64,000 nt of DNA from Aselliscus stoliczkanus (GCA_033961575.1 CM066730.1:135993523-136057522), one strand, 5' to 3'; shown: positions 24,701 through 37,305, numbered from the stretch's first letter. Numbers and translations are program-made. Notes: generated by a model from the letters alone, not told the origin.

Positions 24701-27700
24701 TCTCTGATGTGGAATATAAAACACATATATGACTATAAAAACATTTATACCAATGTTGCATGATACCCACATGTCTGTGTGCCATGTGTGTATATATAAG
24801 TAAAAGAATATTGCACAACTTTACGTATCAACCTATTATCAGCCATTCTAAGGCCTAGCACAATGTGGAATATCACTAATGGAAAGCTATATTATTTGTT
24901 GCTGTTAAGAATAATTGAAGAGCAATAAATACATCCTGTAACACTCTAAGTATCATCAGGAGATTCACAGGAGATCATTTTGATCTTTGCAAAATGACCT
25001 TATCGGGTTCCCCTTAGTCCCAGAGTCTAGCATGTCCAGATTTTTCACTTGGAATAGATATATGTCTTAATGTCAACCTTACTGAGGTATAATTTACATA
25101 AAATAAAATGTACTCACTTTAAGGAATTATTTGAAATACATTTTTATAATGTATTTCACCAACAAAATAGTCCCTAAAAATACAGTCATACTAAACTTGT
25201 ATTTGAATGCAAATATCCTTGCTATGTATTGAAATTCAATTTGGTTTCACGGAACAGGCCAAAGTTGGTAAGAATCACACACTTATCTTTTTCCTTCCTG
25301 GGAATCTTATGTGGAATTTTCCTGAATTCATTAAATTACCTCATTTCAAAGTAATTAAATTAGTAACCAGTTTACTCATCTTGTGTATTTATTATCTGGG
25401 TCCCCACAGACTGATCTCTTATCTGTTTCCTTATTGACATTATATCCCCAAATTGTTGCACACTAACTGCACACTCTTAGTTTCCAATAAACAATTGATA
25501 AATGCTCAGACTTTATAATCAACATATGAAATGACAAAATTCAAACGCTAAGACTGACTATTCTGAGAAATAGTTCTTAACCACATAAAAATGACAAGAT
25601 TTCAAAAATGTGTTTTTGTAACATGTAACCAAGTACAGAAACACCCATAAATGTCAAAGGATATGTGCCACCCAGGTGTCCTACAGCCAGTAATTTTGTT
25701 GTTTTGAAAATACTCTGTTCATGCAACAAATGTGTATTGTGTAACTATTAGGTGCCAGGCAGTGTTCTGGGCAACGAGGATAGAATAATTACGAGACAGA
25801 AGGGATCTCTGCCCTCATGGAGCTTATGTTCCAGCCCCTTTCATTAGCCATATTCTGTGGGTCTTCATGTCTTGCAGCCAAATTGCTTTAAAGGAGCAGT
25901 CGCTGAATTCTTTTGAATATGTTGTTTGCTTTGCCTCATTAGGATGCAAGCTCCAGGAGGGCAGGACATTTTTGTTTGTCTTTAAAAGCTTCATTGTAGC
26001 ACACAAGATATAACTGACATGTAAAAACTGCACACATTTTAAAGCGTACAATTTGAATCTCTTACCACAATCGAGATAACGAGCATAACCGTAGCCCCGA
26101 AAAAGTTTCTTTGTGCCTATTGTTTTATTCCTCCTTCCCTTCCCTCCCCCTGGCACCCTATTCTCCTGAACTACTAATCTACTTTGTCACTATAGCTTCT
26201 ATTTTCTAGATTTTTACATCAATATTATCACACAGTGTCTACTCATTTTTATCTAGTGAGAGCTAGGGATTTAATTAGTCCCAAACTTCCACTTGAGGTT
26301 AAACAAGGTAGAAGGTGGAACTAAAGATAACACCCTCCCAACCCCAATCCCTACAAATAACGCCTATACCTCCCAAAGACTGAGAAAGAATTCTGCAAAT
26401 AATGACCTGCAATCTGTACATAACCAATATGTCTAAACCACAATCTTCCAGAATCTACATATTATCTGTGCTTATTAACAGTTGCCAAAAATAAACCACA
26501 GAATACTGTACACATTGCCTATTCTACTAATAATCAGATTATACTCTTTGTGATTAAGATCTGAACTCAAAGAAAGTGGCCAACCAAATGTTACTTTTTT
26601 CCTTATCATGTTCAAGAATCCTACCCACAAATCCTTAAGGAGTCTTGAATGGGCCCAATAAAAATGTCTGTAAATAAAATTCTCCCAAGTGTTCAATTCA
26701 GTTATAGCTCTTTTATTTTTCCCTTTAAAAATGTGAAACCTGCAATGGGAGATGTTAAAAACAAACAAACAAATCAAGGAAACAAACCAAAATCTTGATC
26801 ACAGAATATAGTAGGGGTATTTCCTGGCCTTGGCCTTAGCTTGAGGTAGGAGAAGAGAAAGAAAAAAGGAAAAATGTTTTCTGAGAATTCCTTACAAGCC
26901 CAGACTCACCCAGGTTGGAGACCTGAATTCATTCTGGTGGCTCAAAAATTTCCAAACCAAAATACCAGGCAAAAGCAAAAGGAAAGATGGCCTGGTTTCA
27001 GTCACATTAGATGAAATAAATGTTAGGGTTTACTAAGTAATGTCACAGATTAATAAAAGGGTCAATTTCCTGGAAAGATATAAAAATTTTAAACTTCTAG
27101 ACACCAAATAAATTAATTGAAAATAATGTAAAATAAAATTGAAAAACTAAATGAAAAATAGACTAATTTTGCCATCTAAAGGGGAAATTGTTAGGTTACC
27201 TTGACCCTTACCCCCCACCCCCCCAAAAAAAATAAATTCAGTTAGTACATAGAATGTCTGAATAACTCAAATAAATGACAAGAATGTTAGCTATCATTAC
27301 GTCTACTGAACATGATGGAAATCTTAGCAGATATAATAAAACAAGTAAAAAGGTTGGAAAGGGAAACAGAAAATTGCCTTTATTCAAAGTGGTCATTATT
27401 AGCTATATAGAAAATCCAGAAACAAATATCTATAGATACAGTATTGGAATTTGAGATTCATCTCCTTATTAAAAATAATTTCTATATACACGTGGAGTAC
27501 ATACCCAAAGACACTAGAAAGTTCTACATGAAATATTTAATAAGTTGATGTTTAGGTAGTGGGTTTATGAAAGATTTTAATTTTTTTATTTCAGCATTTT
27601 GGTTTTTCCCAGTGTTCTGCACTGGATTATCTTACTCTATAAAAGAATATGTGAATAATGTTACACATATAAAATATAGATATTAAAAAATATAGATATT

Positions 27701-28877
27701 AAACAAATATATAAATACCAATTTTATGTCTGCACACTAGCAACAGAAAACAAAATTTAAAAATATTTAAAAGCAACACAAAGTATAAGAATATCTAAGA
27801 ATAAACCAAAGATCATAATATTTTTCTGAAGAAAATTGTAAAAATTGAAAGAAATCAAAGAAAATTTTAATAAGTTCTAAAATGGCATATAAAAGATATA
27901 CCATGTTAATGGTTAAGAAGACTCAGTATCATAAAGCTGTAACTTCTTTCCAAATTAATCTATAGATTGGACACAATTTCCATGAAAATACCCAGAGATA
28001 TTTTTGTGGAATTTGACAAGCTAATTGTAAAATTTATACGGAAAAGAAAAAAGACACTTCTAGTATATGTGCTGCTGAAGTGAGCACGAAAGACACTTCT
28101 GAAGAAGAAGAAATATGTAAAGGAAATCACTCTACTAGGAGACAAGATTTATTATTAGGCTTTAATATTTAGGTAGTGCAGCATTTGTGTTTTGAGAGAC
28201 AAATGGAAGAAAGAGAAAGCAAAGAAACAGACTTCCCCTGATAACCTGAGACATAATAGAGGTTGTGTTGCAAATCAGTAGGTAAAGGAGAGCCTGTTTT
28301 TAAACAGTGGGATAATTGATTATCCTTATGGGAAAAAATGCAAATTCATCCCTACCTGACATCATACCCTAAAAATAAATTTTAGATCAACTAATTCTAC
28401 TAAAATAGGGGTGGAAAAACAGGAATAGATGATTAACTCTCATTGATGGTAAAAAATGTTTTCTCAGTAGGGATGACCTTTGACTTGTTCCTTGGAGGAT
28501 GAAAAGGAAGAACAACGTGGGAAATGGACTTCCAGCCTAAGAGAACAGCAAGATCAAAGTCTCAGAAACTCCCAAGTGTGGGAGACATTTTCTGGGAAGG
28601 GACAGACAACTAGCCCAGCTGAACAGAAAAGAGAGATAAGAATGATGATGGTTGACTGGTTCTTGATAACATTTTCACACTTATGCTTCACTTGGTTTCT
28701 GGCCTTCCTCTTGGCCATAAGTGGCCAGAATCGGTTATGTTCCCAGGAAGGAAATATTATAAATACAGTACTTCTACCGTGATAGTCACCTTAATACCAT
28801 TCTTATTAATTTTACAGCTCAGCTAGGCAAAAAGAAATCGAAAACATTTTTTTAAAAGCTTGAGATGTTCACGTTAC
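21754..28877 (-). other. PATJ: PATJ intron, contents
   Basis: Mostly unique AT-rich sequence. I recognise an L1 3' piece in minus orientation (about 25060-25190), an L2-like fragment (about 25720-25830, GCCCTCATGGAGCTTATGTTCC), another minus L1 piece (about 25990-26230) and a plus L1 ORF2 relic (about 27340-28150). Nothing recognisable was seen in about 21900-25000 or 26300-27300. Confidence 0.6.
27340..28150 (+). mobile_element. Old L1 ORF2 relic, plus orientation
   Basis: AGCTGTAACTTCTTTCCAAATTAATCTATAGATT, CAATTTCCATGAAAATACCC and TGTGGAATTTGACAAGCTAATT are conserved L1 ORF2 stretches. The reading frame is broken many times. Confidence 0.65.
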
Positions 28878-28955
28878 CTTTTCTTTATTTTCTTGAGTGT
28901 CTTTCTCCTGGTTATTAGCAATTTTGTTAGTCTTGTTATGCACACTAGAGATGAC
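28878..28955 (-). CDS. PATJ: PATJ internal exon: Asn/Lys-rich linker after PDZ6 (26 codons)
   Basis: A GTGGTGATAG acceptor and an AAG|GTAACG donor frame a 78-base exon in phase 0. The 26 residues begin VISSVHNKTNKIANNQEKDT and end QENKEK. The segment is hydrophilic and low in complexity, with no fold expected. It corresponds to the VHNKANK...QEKKEK segment of PATJ. Phase symmetry and length suggest it could be a cassette exon. It lies between PDZ6 (33571-33681) and the proline-rich exon at 21657-21753. Confidence 0.93.
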
Positions 28956-29049
28956 CTATCACCACAAAAAATAAAGGAGAAGGGGGAGAGAAACAATTAA
29001 AAGTCGCAATCATTACAGTTATTTTTATATATATATATTTATTTTATTT

Positions 29050-29144
29050 TTGAGGGCAGTGTCACTGGCCCTCATATGTGGGACCCGAACTGAGTCGGCT
29101 GGCTTTCCAAGCCAGCGCTTAACCACCACACCGCTCGGCCGGCC
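29050..29144 (-). mobile_element. Short-form tRNA SINE, minus orientation
   Basis: GAGGGCAGTGTCACTGGCCC through to CCGCTCGGCCGGCCC, with a T-rich tail on the left. Some changes in the head (GAACTGAGTCGGC) show an older copy. It is only 95 bp from the upstream edge of the PATJ exon at 28878-28955. Confidence 0.88.
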
Positions 29145-31149
29145 CATTAATATATTTTTTTAAACAGTTAAATCTTAACTATCTGACTTCATCTAAAAGT
29201 AAAGACATGAGAAGTACAATTCAAGGCAAAGAATACAACTGGGAAATCTGACAAGTTATATAACCCAAAATAGTGTGTGTGTGTGTGTGTGTGTGTATAC
29301 ACCATCAAAGGGCAATAAATAGTTTGTGGTGTAGAAAGTGTACATGACAACTAAAAAGAAGGTTGTGATAGTGGCTGTCATCCTCAATGTCTCATTTTTC
29401 AAAACACAGTTTTAGGGATAACTGAAGCTAATTCCTAGAACATAGGATGCATCATTTATTTGATAGATTTACCTTATTTATCATTGTACCCCAGTTCAAA
29501 TATGCTATCTAGCACACTGCACTCAAATATTTCACTGTTAGCATAAAAATGAACTACAAGTACATTTATACCATTGAATAAAAAAGCCCAGTGAGAGCTG
29601 GAATTTAGTGTTATTTATCATCATAATCCTAGTGCACAGAAAGAGTCTAATACCTAGCTGCACTCAGTAAATGTTTACATGAATGAAACAGTTCAATTTC
29701 ATAGAAATAATTTTAATTCCTAATGGTGCCAATAGCATAGATTACTTTTTGATTCAATTCTTTTTGTAAAACTATTGATATGAAACATCTTTGGAAAATA
29801 CAAAAATTTTAGCCTTTTTGAAAGGCTCCTCAAATAGCTAACACAAATAATCTTGGCATAAAATCTAATCACAGACATGAAGATTGAAAGAAAAAAGCAA
29901 ATCTCCTTTCTCAGAAATTTAAAAGAACCTCTTGCATAGGGACAATTTAAAAACAAAAAACCCCAAAATGCTTCCCTCTAAATAAAATTTAAGATTAATT
30001 TTTCATCACTTTTAATAGAGTCTAAAAAATAAATTAATTTTGGAATAAATGAAAATGTCTCAGAAATGTTTCATTTAAGTAAAAAACAATAGTAATGATA
30101 TACCAACATATATTTGGTGCTTGCTATGTGAACAGACACTGTGCTAGCACTTAATATTTATTTCTCTATTTAATATACAAAACAATCTATGTCAGAGTTC
30201 AAAAACTGGTGGGTCTACAGTCATGTGTTTCTTACCCTAAAGAATCTTAAAACTAAACAGAACACTTTGCCTCCTGACAAGTCAGAATATCTACTTTTTC
30301 CCATGGAAAAGCCAGCTGAAGCTCAACAACAGCTTTGGGATGGGACAGAATGTCAGTTGCCATTCTTAAGGTTTATAATGTTTGTTTTTGAATAGCAGAC
30401 AATATATTTCTATACACAGATCATTAGCAAAATTTGGAAGACAAAAGCCTTTCCAACAAGACTACATCTTGAAGAAGAGTAGAAAGGAGTCTACCTCCTC
30501 TGAAAGTAAAAAATATGCTTGTATATGATTTGTATGAAAAACACGTGTCAAAAGAATTTAGGCACCATTATGAAACAATGGTATTAGGAAGTGCAAATGG
30601 AATACTGGGAAAAAGAAAACACATGATAATAAATTTAATGAATTGAAGGGATGACCCCAATTTCAAAAGGGTTTATTTTTGAACATTAAAAGAAAAATAT
30701 GTGATATCACTGTGAAATGGAGTTACGTTATTAAGTGGAAAAAAATTACCTTGGCATAGAAACTTTCTAGAGGAGTGCAGTATAAATTATAGATTCTGCT
30801 CTTAGATAAGCATTTGCTAAGTACACTGCCCTCAAAATAAATAAATAAATAAATAAATAAAATAAAATACAACTCAAAGCAAACAAAAGTACACATTTAA
30901 ACACCACCTCTCAATTCATGGTGCTGATGAGAATTTCTATGTGACCAAGGCACAGTTAGTTAGACATAGGACCTTTGATGGGCCAGGCATTAGAAAATGA
31001 GCTCTTTCGGGGGTTTTGAGGAAACTGTCAAAGTAATGTAAACTGGTCAAAAATGATTAAGCATTTGGCTGTATTTCCTATTTCTGTGATGATCAATCCT
31101 ACTGACGACAATAAGTAAGCTGTAGAGAGCACCATTTTGCAAAGATACG

Positions 31150-31964
31150 AAACTTGATTCCTTTCATTGCCTCACTCAAAAGGAATCACTTTGTGCTAAA
31201 AAATGGAACACGTAATGAACGCAGTAATTAGCACCATCATCTGAATACACTCCCTTGGCAACAAATGCAGAATTCTATGCTTGATGAACCAAACGCACAG
31301 TGTGGCAGTCTGTTATGCCGCATGGGGGATAGGTTACTTAAGCAGGATGCTGAAGAGCTTTTCTTTTTCTTTCCGAAGAGTTGAAAGAAATTGAACTGTT
31401 TATATTCTTCAAACGAAAATTTCCACCTCAGCTCACCAGCAAAGGCTGGATTAAAAGCTTGGCCTTTTCGGTTGACTTTATAACCTATTTGAATGCTTTC
31501 AATATTTTTCGGCAGGCTATTCACAAGGTGTCACATAAATGTATAATTTGATTGGCTCATTCCAGCTCAAAGCTGTTTCTTTAGAAGTATCATTTGGCAA
31601 GGAATAATCTGGCCGATTTTCCTACTAAACTCACCTTCCAGAAATAAGGGATGGCATCAACTACATTTTCAATATTATAAGCGTTTATAGTGGATTCCAA
31701 AAAAGTCTTGAATTTCAAGTGGTATGAAAATGAGAAGGCTTTATTCAGTTCACTTCGGTCAATTAGTCCTGATGGTGCGAACAGTGCTAAGACTGGAAGG
31801 GACTGAACTACTATGCAGCACACAGCCACCACGCTGCCCAAGTGGGATGTGACTGCAGCCCTCTGGGTGCAGGCTGGGTACAAGTGTCGAAACAGCACAT
31901 TGAGGCTCCGCCCTTGTTGCAGCCAAACATCTGTTTGCTCAGTTTGACATACAAAGATTATTTT
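31150..31964 (-). other. Non-repetitive island with a long open frame and a consensus donor
   Basis: No SINE, L1 or DNA element is recognisable here. On the minus strand a frame is open from 31964 to 31593. Its segment up to 31635 ends TTCTGGAAG|GTGAGT, a strong donor in phase 0, the phase of the next PATJ exon (28878-28955). A GGGCGG box is at about 31908-31913 on the minus strand. No ATG starts that frame, and the only acceptor-like site nearby is weak, so I do not call it a coding exon. A second minus-strand open stretch lies at 31237-31524. Confidence 0.25.
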
Positions 31965-32090
31965 CTATATACTTGAACATATAAAAGGTTGAAAAGCACT
32001 GCATTACTGTATTGCAAAGGAAATTTTTCAAAAATATTCTATTTTTTCTAGTGTTCCGAAGTGCCTATGTTTTGAACAGCTGTCTTCCAT

Positions 32091-32093
<3 letters not shown>

Positions 32094-32138
<45 letters not shown>
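32094..32138. repeat. (TA)n microsatellite, about 45 bp
   Basis: Pure alternating AT/TA tract, able to extrude as a cruciform. It is likely polymorphic in length. Confidence 0.97.
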
Positions 32139-32139
<1 letters not shown>

Positions 32140-32713
32140 CTTCCAGTTATAGGGCTTAAGAGTGACTTTTATGCTGCAAACTGCAATGTAAAATACACAT
32201 CCTGCCACTGACATCTACATATGAGAATTCTAATTCGACACCAAAACAGTGATCTATTACAGAAAAAAAAACAATTATGATTAAATACTGCTACTTTTGA
32301 ATTTGGAATTTCCAAATAGAACATAAAACAATACATGTTTGTGTTTTTATATGCTTTGATAAATATACAGAACATTTGATAGTATCTCTAGAATGTATTT
32401 ATACCTGGCCCTCTTTATGTTCAAAGGATTTTATAAACAACATAAATGGCTCAGAAAAGTTAAGTAACTTGCCTCTAAGTTAGCATACCCGCTAAATAGG
32501 GAGCTAAGGAATCGAAAACAGGCTTCCTTGACTCCACAGCCTATGACTTAAACCAATGCACAATGGAATGATTTAAATTTAACCAGGGGAATCAAAATTG
32601 GAGGAAAAGGGAGAAATTGAAATTATTAACTAAATTTTTATGAAACCAATACTTTTTCTAGATAATAGCAGAATAACAATGAAAATATGAGGTGTGATGA
32701 AAAAATACAATGA

Positions 32714-32818
32714 GGGCCGACCAAGTGGCACGGTGGTTAAGCGGTGGCTTTGGAAGCCAGCGGCCCCGGGTGGGGTCCCACATATGAGGGCCAATGACAC
32801 TGCCCTCCAAAAAAAATA
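32714..32818 (+). mobile_element. Short-form tRNA SINE nested in the mariner relic
   Basis: GGGCCGACCAAGTGGCACGG through CACTGCCCTCC and an A-rich tail. The 14-bp target duplications (AAAAAATACAATGA and AAAAAATACGATGA, 32700-32713 and 32819-32832) differ at one base. It inserted after the mariner. Confidence 0.92.
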
Positions 32819-33079
32819 AAAAAATACGATGAATGCTGCTGCCGAGTGCCATCCAATGGAAAGGCAGGGATCTTCAATACAGGAAGTGGCATATCAAACC
32901 TTAATGACAGTGTGTGACAAGTTTCAACTTGTTCGGTGCAGTCAGTCAGGTGTGAGCTATGGTTGAGAGAAGGTGTATTATAAAGTATGCTGTAAATCAT
33001 CCTCCATCATAACAATACTCTATGTCACGTTCGGCTTCTGATACAGCAATTTCTGTCAAATAAAAACATTAGGGTGTGT

Positions 33080-33268
33080 CCTCATCCACCCTATTCACCA
33101 GATCTGGCACCATGAGACTTCTGGCCCTTCCCCAAAGTCAAAATGATTCAGGACATTGAGGCAGCCACGACAGCGCAACTAAAGACACTCACGAAAGAGG
33201 ACTTTCAGAACTGCTTCAGAAAGTGGCAAGGACAATGGGATAAGTGTGTTCGAAGCGAGGGTGATTAA
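33080..33268 (+). pseudogene. Relic of mariner transposase, C-terminal part
   Basis: Sixty-two codons including one internal TGA, plus a final TAA. The segment PHPPYSPDLAP, stop, DFWPFPK is the mariner YSPDLAP-DFWLFPK signature, which carries the last Asp of the catalytic DD34D triad. The TGA falls where the family usually has Cys or a similar residue. It continues KEDFQNCFRKWQGQWDKCV, typical of the C-terminus. It is not functional. Confidence 0.88.
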
Positions 33269-33386
33269 TGCCAGTGTGCCTTTTACTGCAACACATTTTT
33301 TAAAAAGTTAAACAGTCACCACAGTTTCTGATCACACCTCACAGGTGGAAAAATACTTGGAGGCTAAAGTTCGGTTTGCAGATATA

Positions 33387-33512
33387 CTGTATTTTTCTTT
33401 TTTTTTTTTTTTTTTTTTGAGTGCAGTGTCACTGGCCCTCATATGTGGGACCTGAACCGGGGCTGCTGGCTTCCCAAGCCAGCACTTAACCACTGCGCCA
33501 CTCAGCCGGTCC
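33387..33512 (-). mobile_element. Short-form tRNA SINE, minus orientation
   Basis: Poly(T), GAGTGCAGTGTCACTGGCCC and the head ending CCACTCAGCCGGTCC. A perfect 15-bp duplication, CGGTTTGCAGATATA, lies at 33372-33386 and 33513-33527. It ends 58 bases below the PATJ exon at 33571-33681, close to its donor side. Confidence 0.94.
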
Positions 33513-33570
33513 CGGTTTGCAGATATAAAGAATATTTTTAAACTTTTTGAAAACATAAACTAAAGCTTAC

Positions 33571-33681
33571 TCTTGGAGTGGATGACAAGCTCTGAACAAC
33601 GAACACCACGGGGTTTCCTGCATTCTTAATGGCTTCCACTGCTTCACTGTGTGAGGCATTCTGCAAATCTACTCCAGATAC
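33571..33681 (-). CDS. PATJ: PATJ internal exon: C-terminal third of PDZ6 (37 codons)
   Basis: The exon is flanked by TGTGTTGTAG and GTAAGC. It is 111 bases long and phase 0 at both ends. It reads [20 protein letters not shown], then [17 protein letters not shown]. The His in [11 protein letters not shown] is the first residue of helix alphaB, which in PDZ domains contacts a Ser/Thr at ligand position -2, so PDZ6 is predicted to be class I. The last beta strand is PVVFVVQSL, and the linker starts at SSTPR. The domain therefore closes in this exon. Being symmetric in phase, the exon could be skipped without a frame shift, but that would remove helix alphaB and disable the domain. Confidence 0.96.
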
Positions 33682-34475
33682 CTACAACACAGAAGTAATT
33701 TATTTCTGTTAGAAAGGCAGTAGATGTTGTGCATAGGTTAATTCAAAGTTCATGTGTATTACCTTATAAAAATTGCTGGAGTCTCATGAATTAAACCAAA
33801 GCCCTGGGGGTGAGGGGGGAGTAAGATTGGCCCATAAAAAGCTTTGTTGTTTTAGAACACATTTAAGGGAAATAACATTTGTATTTCCTTAACATTTGTA
33901 TTTCAATAACAATGGTCCTAGTTAAATATAATTATTGAAAATAGTAGCTCAGTCAGGAACAGAACCTTAAGTTTCTGAGCTTGTAATGTCACCTCTGCCA
34001 CTAACACAGTACACAGTTCTAGGTGGGGGGAGGGGAGGAGATCTCTCTGGACTCTTCTCTCAGCTAAACTGAGGAGAATGACATTTTAAGCAAATTGTCC
34101 ATTATCACAATTGAGCAGTTGAACATTTCTTAAATTATGTTCAAAAAGAAGTACAAACACATCCATAGGTTCTTTTACTAAAAGTGTCCTATATTCAATA
34201 AACTTGGGTAAGAGTAAAGGGCTCCTCATTATGCCAATATCAGAGAACCAAACCTGGAAACGTGCCCATAATTTCCAAAAGCATTCTGTATTTACCAAAC
34301 ATATTTAACAGAACCAAGTTTTCAAACCGATAATGTAAGAAACAAAGCTTTTGTAAATGTTGAGGTGGCCTATGATCCAGTGAATAGTAACAATTTGTGA
34401 ATACTGCTTTGCCATGAGGGGGCCAAAGAAATAGGAATATGGATGGAGAGGGATGTGGGGTCAAGGTAGGTTTTT

Positions 34476-34588
34476 TTTTGTTTTTTGTTTTTTTGAGGGC
34501 AGTGTTACTGGCCCTCATATGTGGGACCCGAACCGGAGCCGCTGGCTTCCCAAGCCAGCGCTTAACCACTGCGCCACTCGGCCGGCCC
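34476..34588 (-). mobile_element. Short-form tRNA SINE, minus orientation
   Basis: A T/G tract, GAGGGCAGTGTTACTGGCCC and the head ending CCACTCGGCCGGCCC. Flanks AGGTTTTTTTTTG and AGGTTTTTGTTTT form the target duplication. Confidence 0.92.
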
Positions 34589-36229
34589 AGGTTTTTGTTT
34601 TCAAGATGGGAGATATTATAGCAATAGTGATGCAGTGGAAAGGAAAAATGAATGATAGAGAGGTGATAACTGTAGAAGCAAACCCTTGGACAGCGAAGGG
34701 GAAATGACTTCTACTGCACAAGTTAGAGAGGCTGCTTTAGATAAAGCACAAACTGTTCATTTGATGTTACAGATACCGTTAGAAAAGAGATTTAGTATGC
34801 AGGGAGAGCAAGGAGAAGTTGCCTTTTGGCTGCTTCTGTTTTCTCAATGAAGTAAGACACAAGGACAATAAATTGAGATTAAGGCTGAGGAAGGAGGTAT
34901 TGGAGGTTCGGAATAGTTACCTATGGAAGGAGAAGAATGAAACAATTAGGGAAATATTACAGGCCTGCAGGGCAGAACTAAAGACCGACTTGAGGGGGTG
35001 GCTATGCATTTAAAATGAGCCCAGACAACAGTTACTTTCTCCAGTGATGCTAGAGACCTGAAAAAAGCAAAGAGTGGCATTGAACTACAACAGGATGTGG
35101 TTCTCCTTCACAAGTTCAGTGAAAGGAAAGAGGATCAAAGACGTTGGAAGTATACGCAACGGAGTGATAGGATCATCGATCACTAACTCTGAACAGTGAG
35201 AACAGACAGCACTCCAGAGGCTGAGGGGCAGAGAAGTGAGGGCCCTCAGGTGGGAGCCCGATGTTAAAGGGGTTTAAAGGCAGGTAAGTCTACAGAATAG
35301 TGACAGAGTGGAGGGTGGAAAGAGGTGAGGTCAGGAAGGCAGCTGAAGCCACACCATGCAAGGTCTAAAAGACCACAGTAAGAACTTTGGCTTTTAATTC
35401 TAATAGACATCCAGTGGAAAATTTTAATGCTCTGTAAAAGCTCTTTTCCCATCTGAGTTGAGGAAGAATATGAATAATAATGAAATATGAATAGTTAAAA
35501 AAAAAGAATATGAACAGTAATTGAAAAATATACATATAGAAAAAATTTAAAATGAAGCTTAAAAGCTGTCAGAACAATTTGAGGAAGCGTCTTATGAATA
35601 ACTAATTCCAAAAACATTCAACAGTAAGAGAATTGGAGGCTATATGAGAATTACTTCATCTTCCAGTAACAATCAACTTTTGTTTCCCTAACATAGATTT
35701 CCAGTGTTAAATGGGAATTACATAAAGGTGGAAGTTAGGAAAAAAATGGAATTATGTCATATTACTACAGGAAAAATATCTTACTTTTTCTCAGCTTTAA
35801 AATTATAACCCAAAAATGTGCCCATTCACACAAAGACCCATTTCTAAAAATTAAATTAATTTCAAACTTTAAAAAAATTCTTCTTTACATGGACTTAAAT
35901 CCTTCATGCAATTGTTTCAAGACAAAGAAAAATGATTATTAAGCTTTACTTAAAAACAAAATAAGCAAGTAAATACTTTTTACAGAGAAAAAAATGAAAC
36001 AAATGACTCATGTTTGACAAAATATATATTAAAGTGTAACATTTCACGTCTGCTGTGAGTCTGAAGAAATATAAGTCATTATAATGGAGACAAAATAGTA
36101 GGTTTTATTAGTATGTATAAAAGGGATGGTGGATAAATGAGAGAATATTTTATATTCAACTGACATCAGGGAAGGCTAAGGGGAAAAAAAAACCCACCAA
36201 AATTTAAAAAGAGAAAACAATGAACAATG

Positions 36230-37010
36230 CAATTATTATAGAAAACAGAGAAAAGACAGGCACAAACATTTTACCGAAGAGGATATACAGATAGCACTTA
36301 AGCACATGAAAAGTTCTTAGTCACTATTCATTAGCCATTAAGGAAATGCAAATTTAAACAACAATGAGATATCACTATATATAACTATCAGAATGGTAAA
36401 ATGAAAAACAGTGACAACACCAAATACTGGTGAGGATGCAGAAAAACTGGATCACTCATCCATTGCTGGTGGGAATGCAAAATGGTACAGCCATTCTGGA
36501 TCATAGTTTGATAGTTCCTTTCAAAATTAAAAACAAATTTTTCAAACAACCCTGCAATTGCACTCCTGGAGAAACAAAGACTTTTCTTTACTTAGGAACT
36601 CATATACAAAAGTTTACAGGAGCTTTATTCATAATAGCCAAGAACTGGAAACTATCCAAACGCCCTTCAATGGGTGAATGGTTACACTGTGGTATCTTCA
36701 AACCACGGAATACTATTCAGCCAGAAAAAGGAATGAACTGTTGATAAACACAGCAAACTGAATGAACTTCGACGAAATTCCACTGAGTGAAAAAAGCCAA
36801 TCTCAAAAAGATACATAATGCTTCATTCCATTTATGTGACAAATGTAAAATAAAATTACAGACATGGAGAAACAGATTAATGCTTGCCAGAGGTTAGAGA
36901 TGGGACGATAGGGGAGAGGAGTGGCTTTGGGGGATAACCCTGGAAAACCTTGTGGAGATGGTACCCCTGTGTCAGCACATATCCCACTGACACATATTTA
37001 TAAAATTTAG
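36230..37010 (+). mobile_element. Old L1 3' part, plus orientation
   Basis: AAGCACATGAAAAGTTCTTAG, AAGGAAATGCAAATTTAAAC, AATGAGATATCACT, CATTGCTGGTGGGAATGCAAAATGG and GAATGGTTACACTGTGG are the end of L1 ORF2. Frameshifts and stops are frequent. Confidence 0.85.
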
Positions 37011-37305
37011 AGCTTGTTGAAGACTGGGAGAAGTATGATGCCCAGCATCTGCCCCATTCTGTTAAATTCTGAAATTGATTTTCAGTCAGTTGAAGCTTTT
37101 TGTTTTATCATTTTATATGTGACTACTCCAACTTTTAGAATCTCATAAAATTTTGCATACAACATACAAACTAAAGCATCCAAATAAAATACACTCATTT
37201 TACAGACACATACCCCAACGCATGAAGGAAGGATTTCTGGCTAAATGATTATTTTACTGTTTTATAGTCTATTTTGAACAAAAACAGAATTTTAACATCA
37301 TTTAC

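Larger units (their letters stand above)
32688..33341 (+). mobile_element. Mariner-family DNA transposon, internally deleted, with nested SINE
   Basis: Terminal inverted repeats begin TGAGGTGTGAT at both ends (32688-32698 and 33331-33341, reversed). A TA dinucleotide precedes the left end; the right-hand TA is mutated to CA. Without the nested SINE and its duplication the element is about 535 bp, well below the about 1.3 kb of an intact mariner, so most of the transposase gene is gone. A recognisable C-terminal part of the transposase remains at 33080-33268. Its presence in an intron and the stop codon show it is inactive. Confidence 0.85.
28956..33570 (-). other. PATJ: PATJ intron, contents
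   Basis: It holds a short SINE (29050-29144), a (GT)n tract (29272-29297), an (AAAT)n tract (about 30832-30862), a non-repetitive island (about 31150-31964), a (TA)n tract (32094-32138), a MIR piece (about 32455-32565), a mariner relic (32688-33341) with a nested SINE, and another SINE (33387-33512). I see nothing in about 29310-30780 beyond AT-rich unique DNA. Confidence 0.7.
33682..37305 (-). other. PATJ: PATJ intron, contents
   Basis: A short SINE (34476-34588), a diverged unclassified old repeat (about 35200-35450, resembling GGTCTAAAAGACCACAGTAAGAACTTTGG), and an L1 3' part in plus orientation (about 36230-37010). I see nothing recognisable in about 33690-34460 or 35460-36200. Confidence 0.6.

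Noticed and set aside
30823..30862. Another short SINE copy, from CACTGCCCTCAAAATAAATAAAT
   Set aside because: Only the last ten bases match the SINE end; the rest is an AAAT microsatellite, so identity is not supported.
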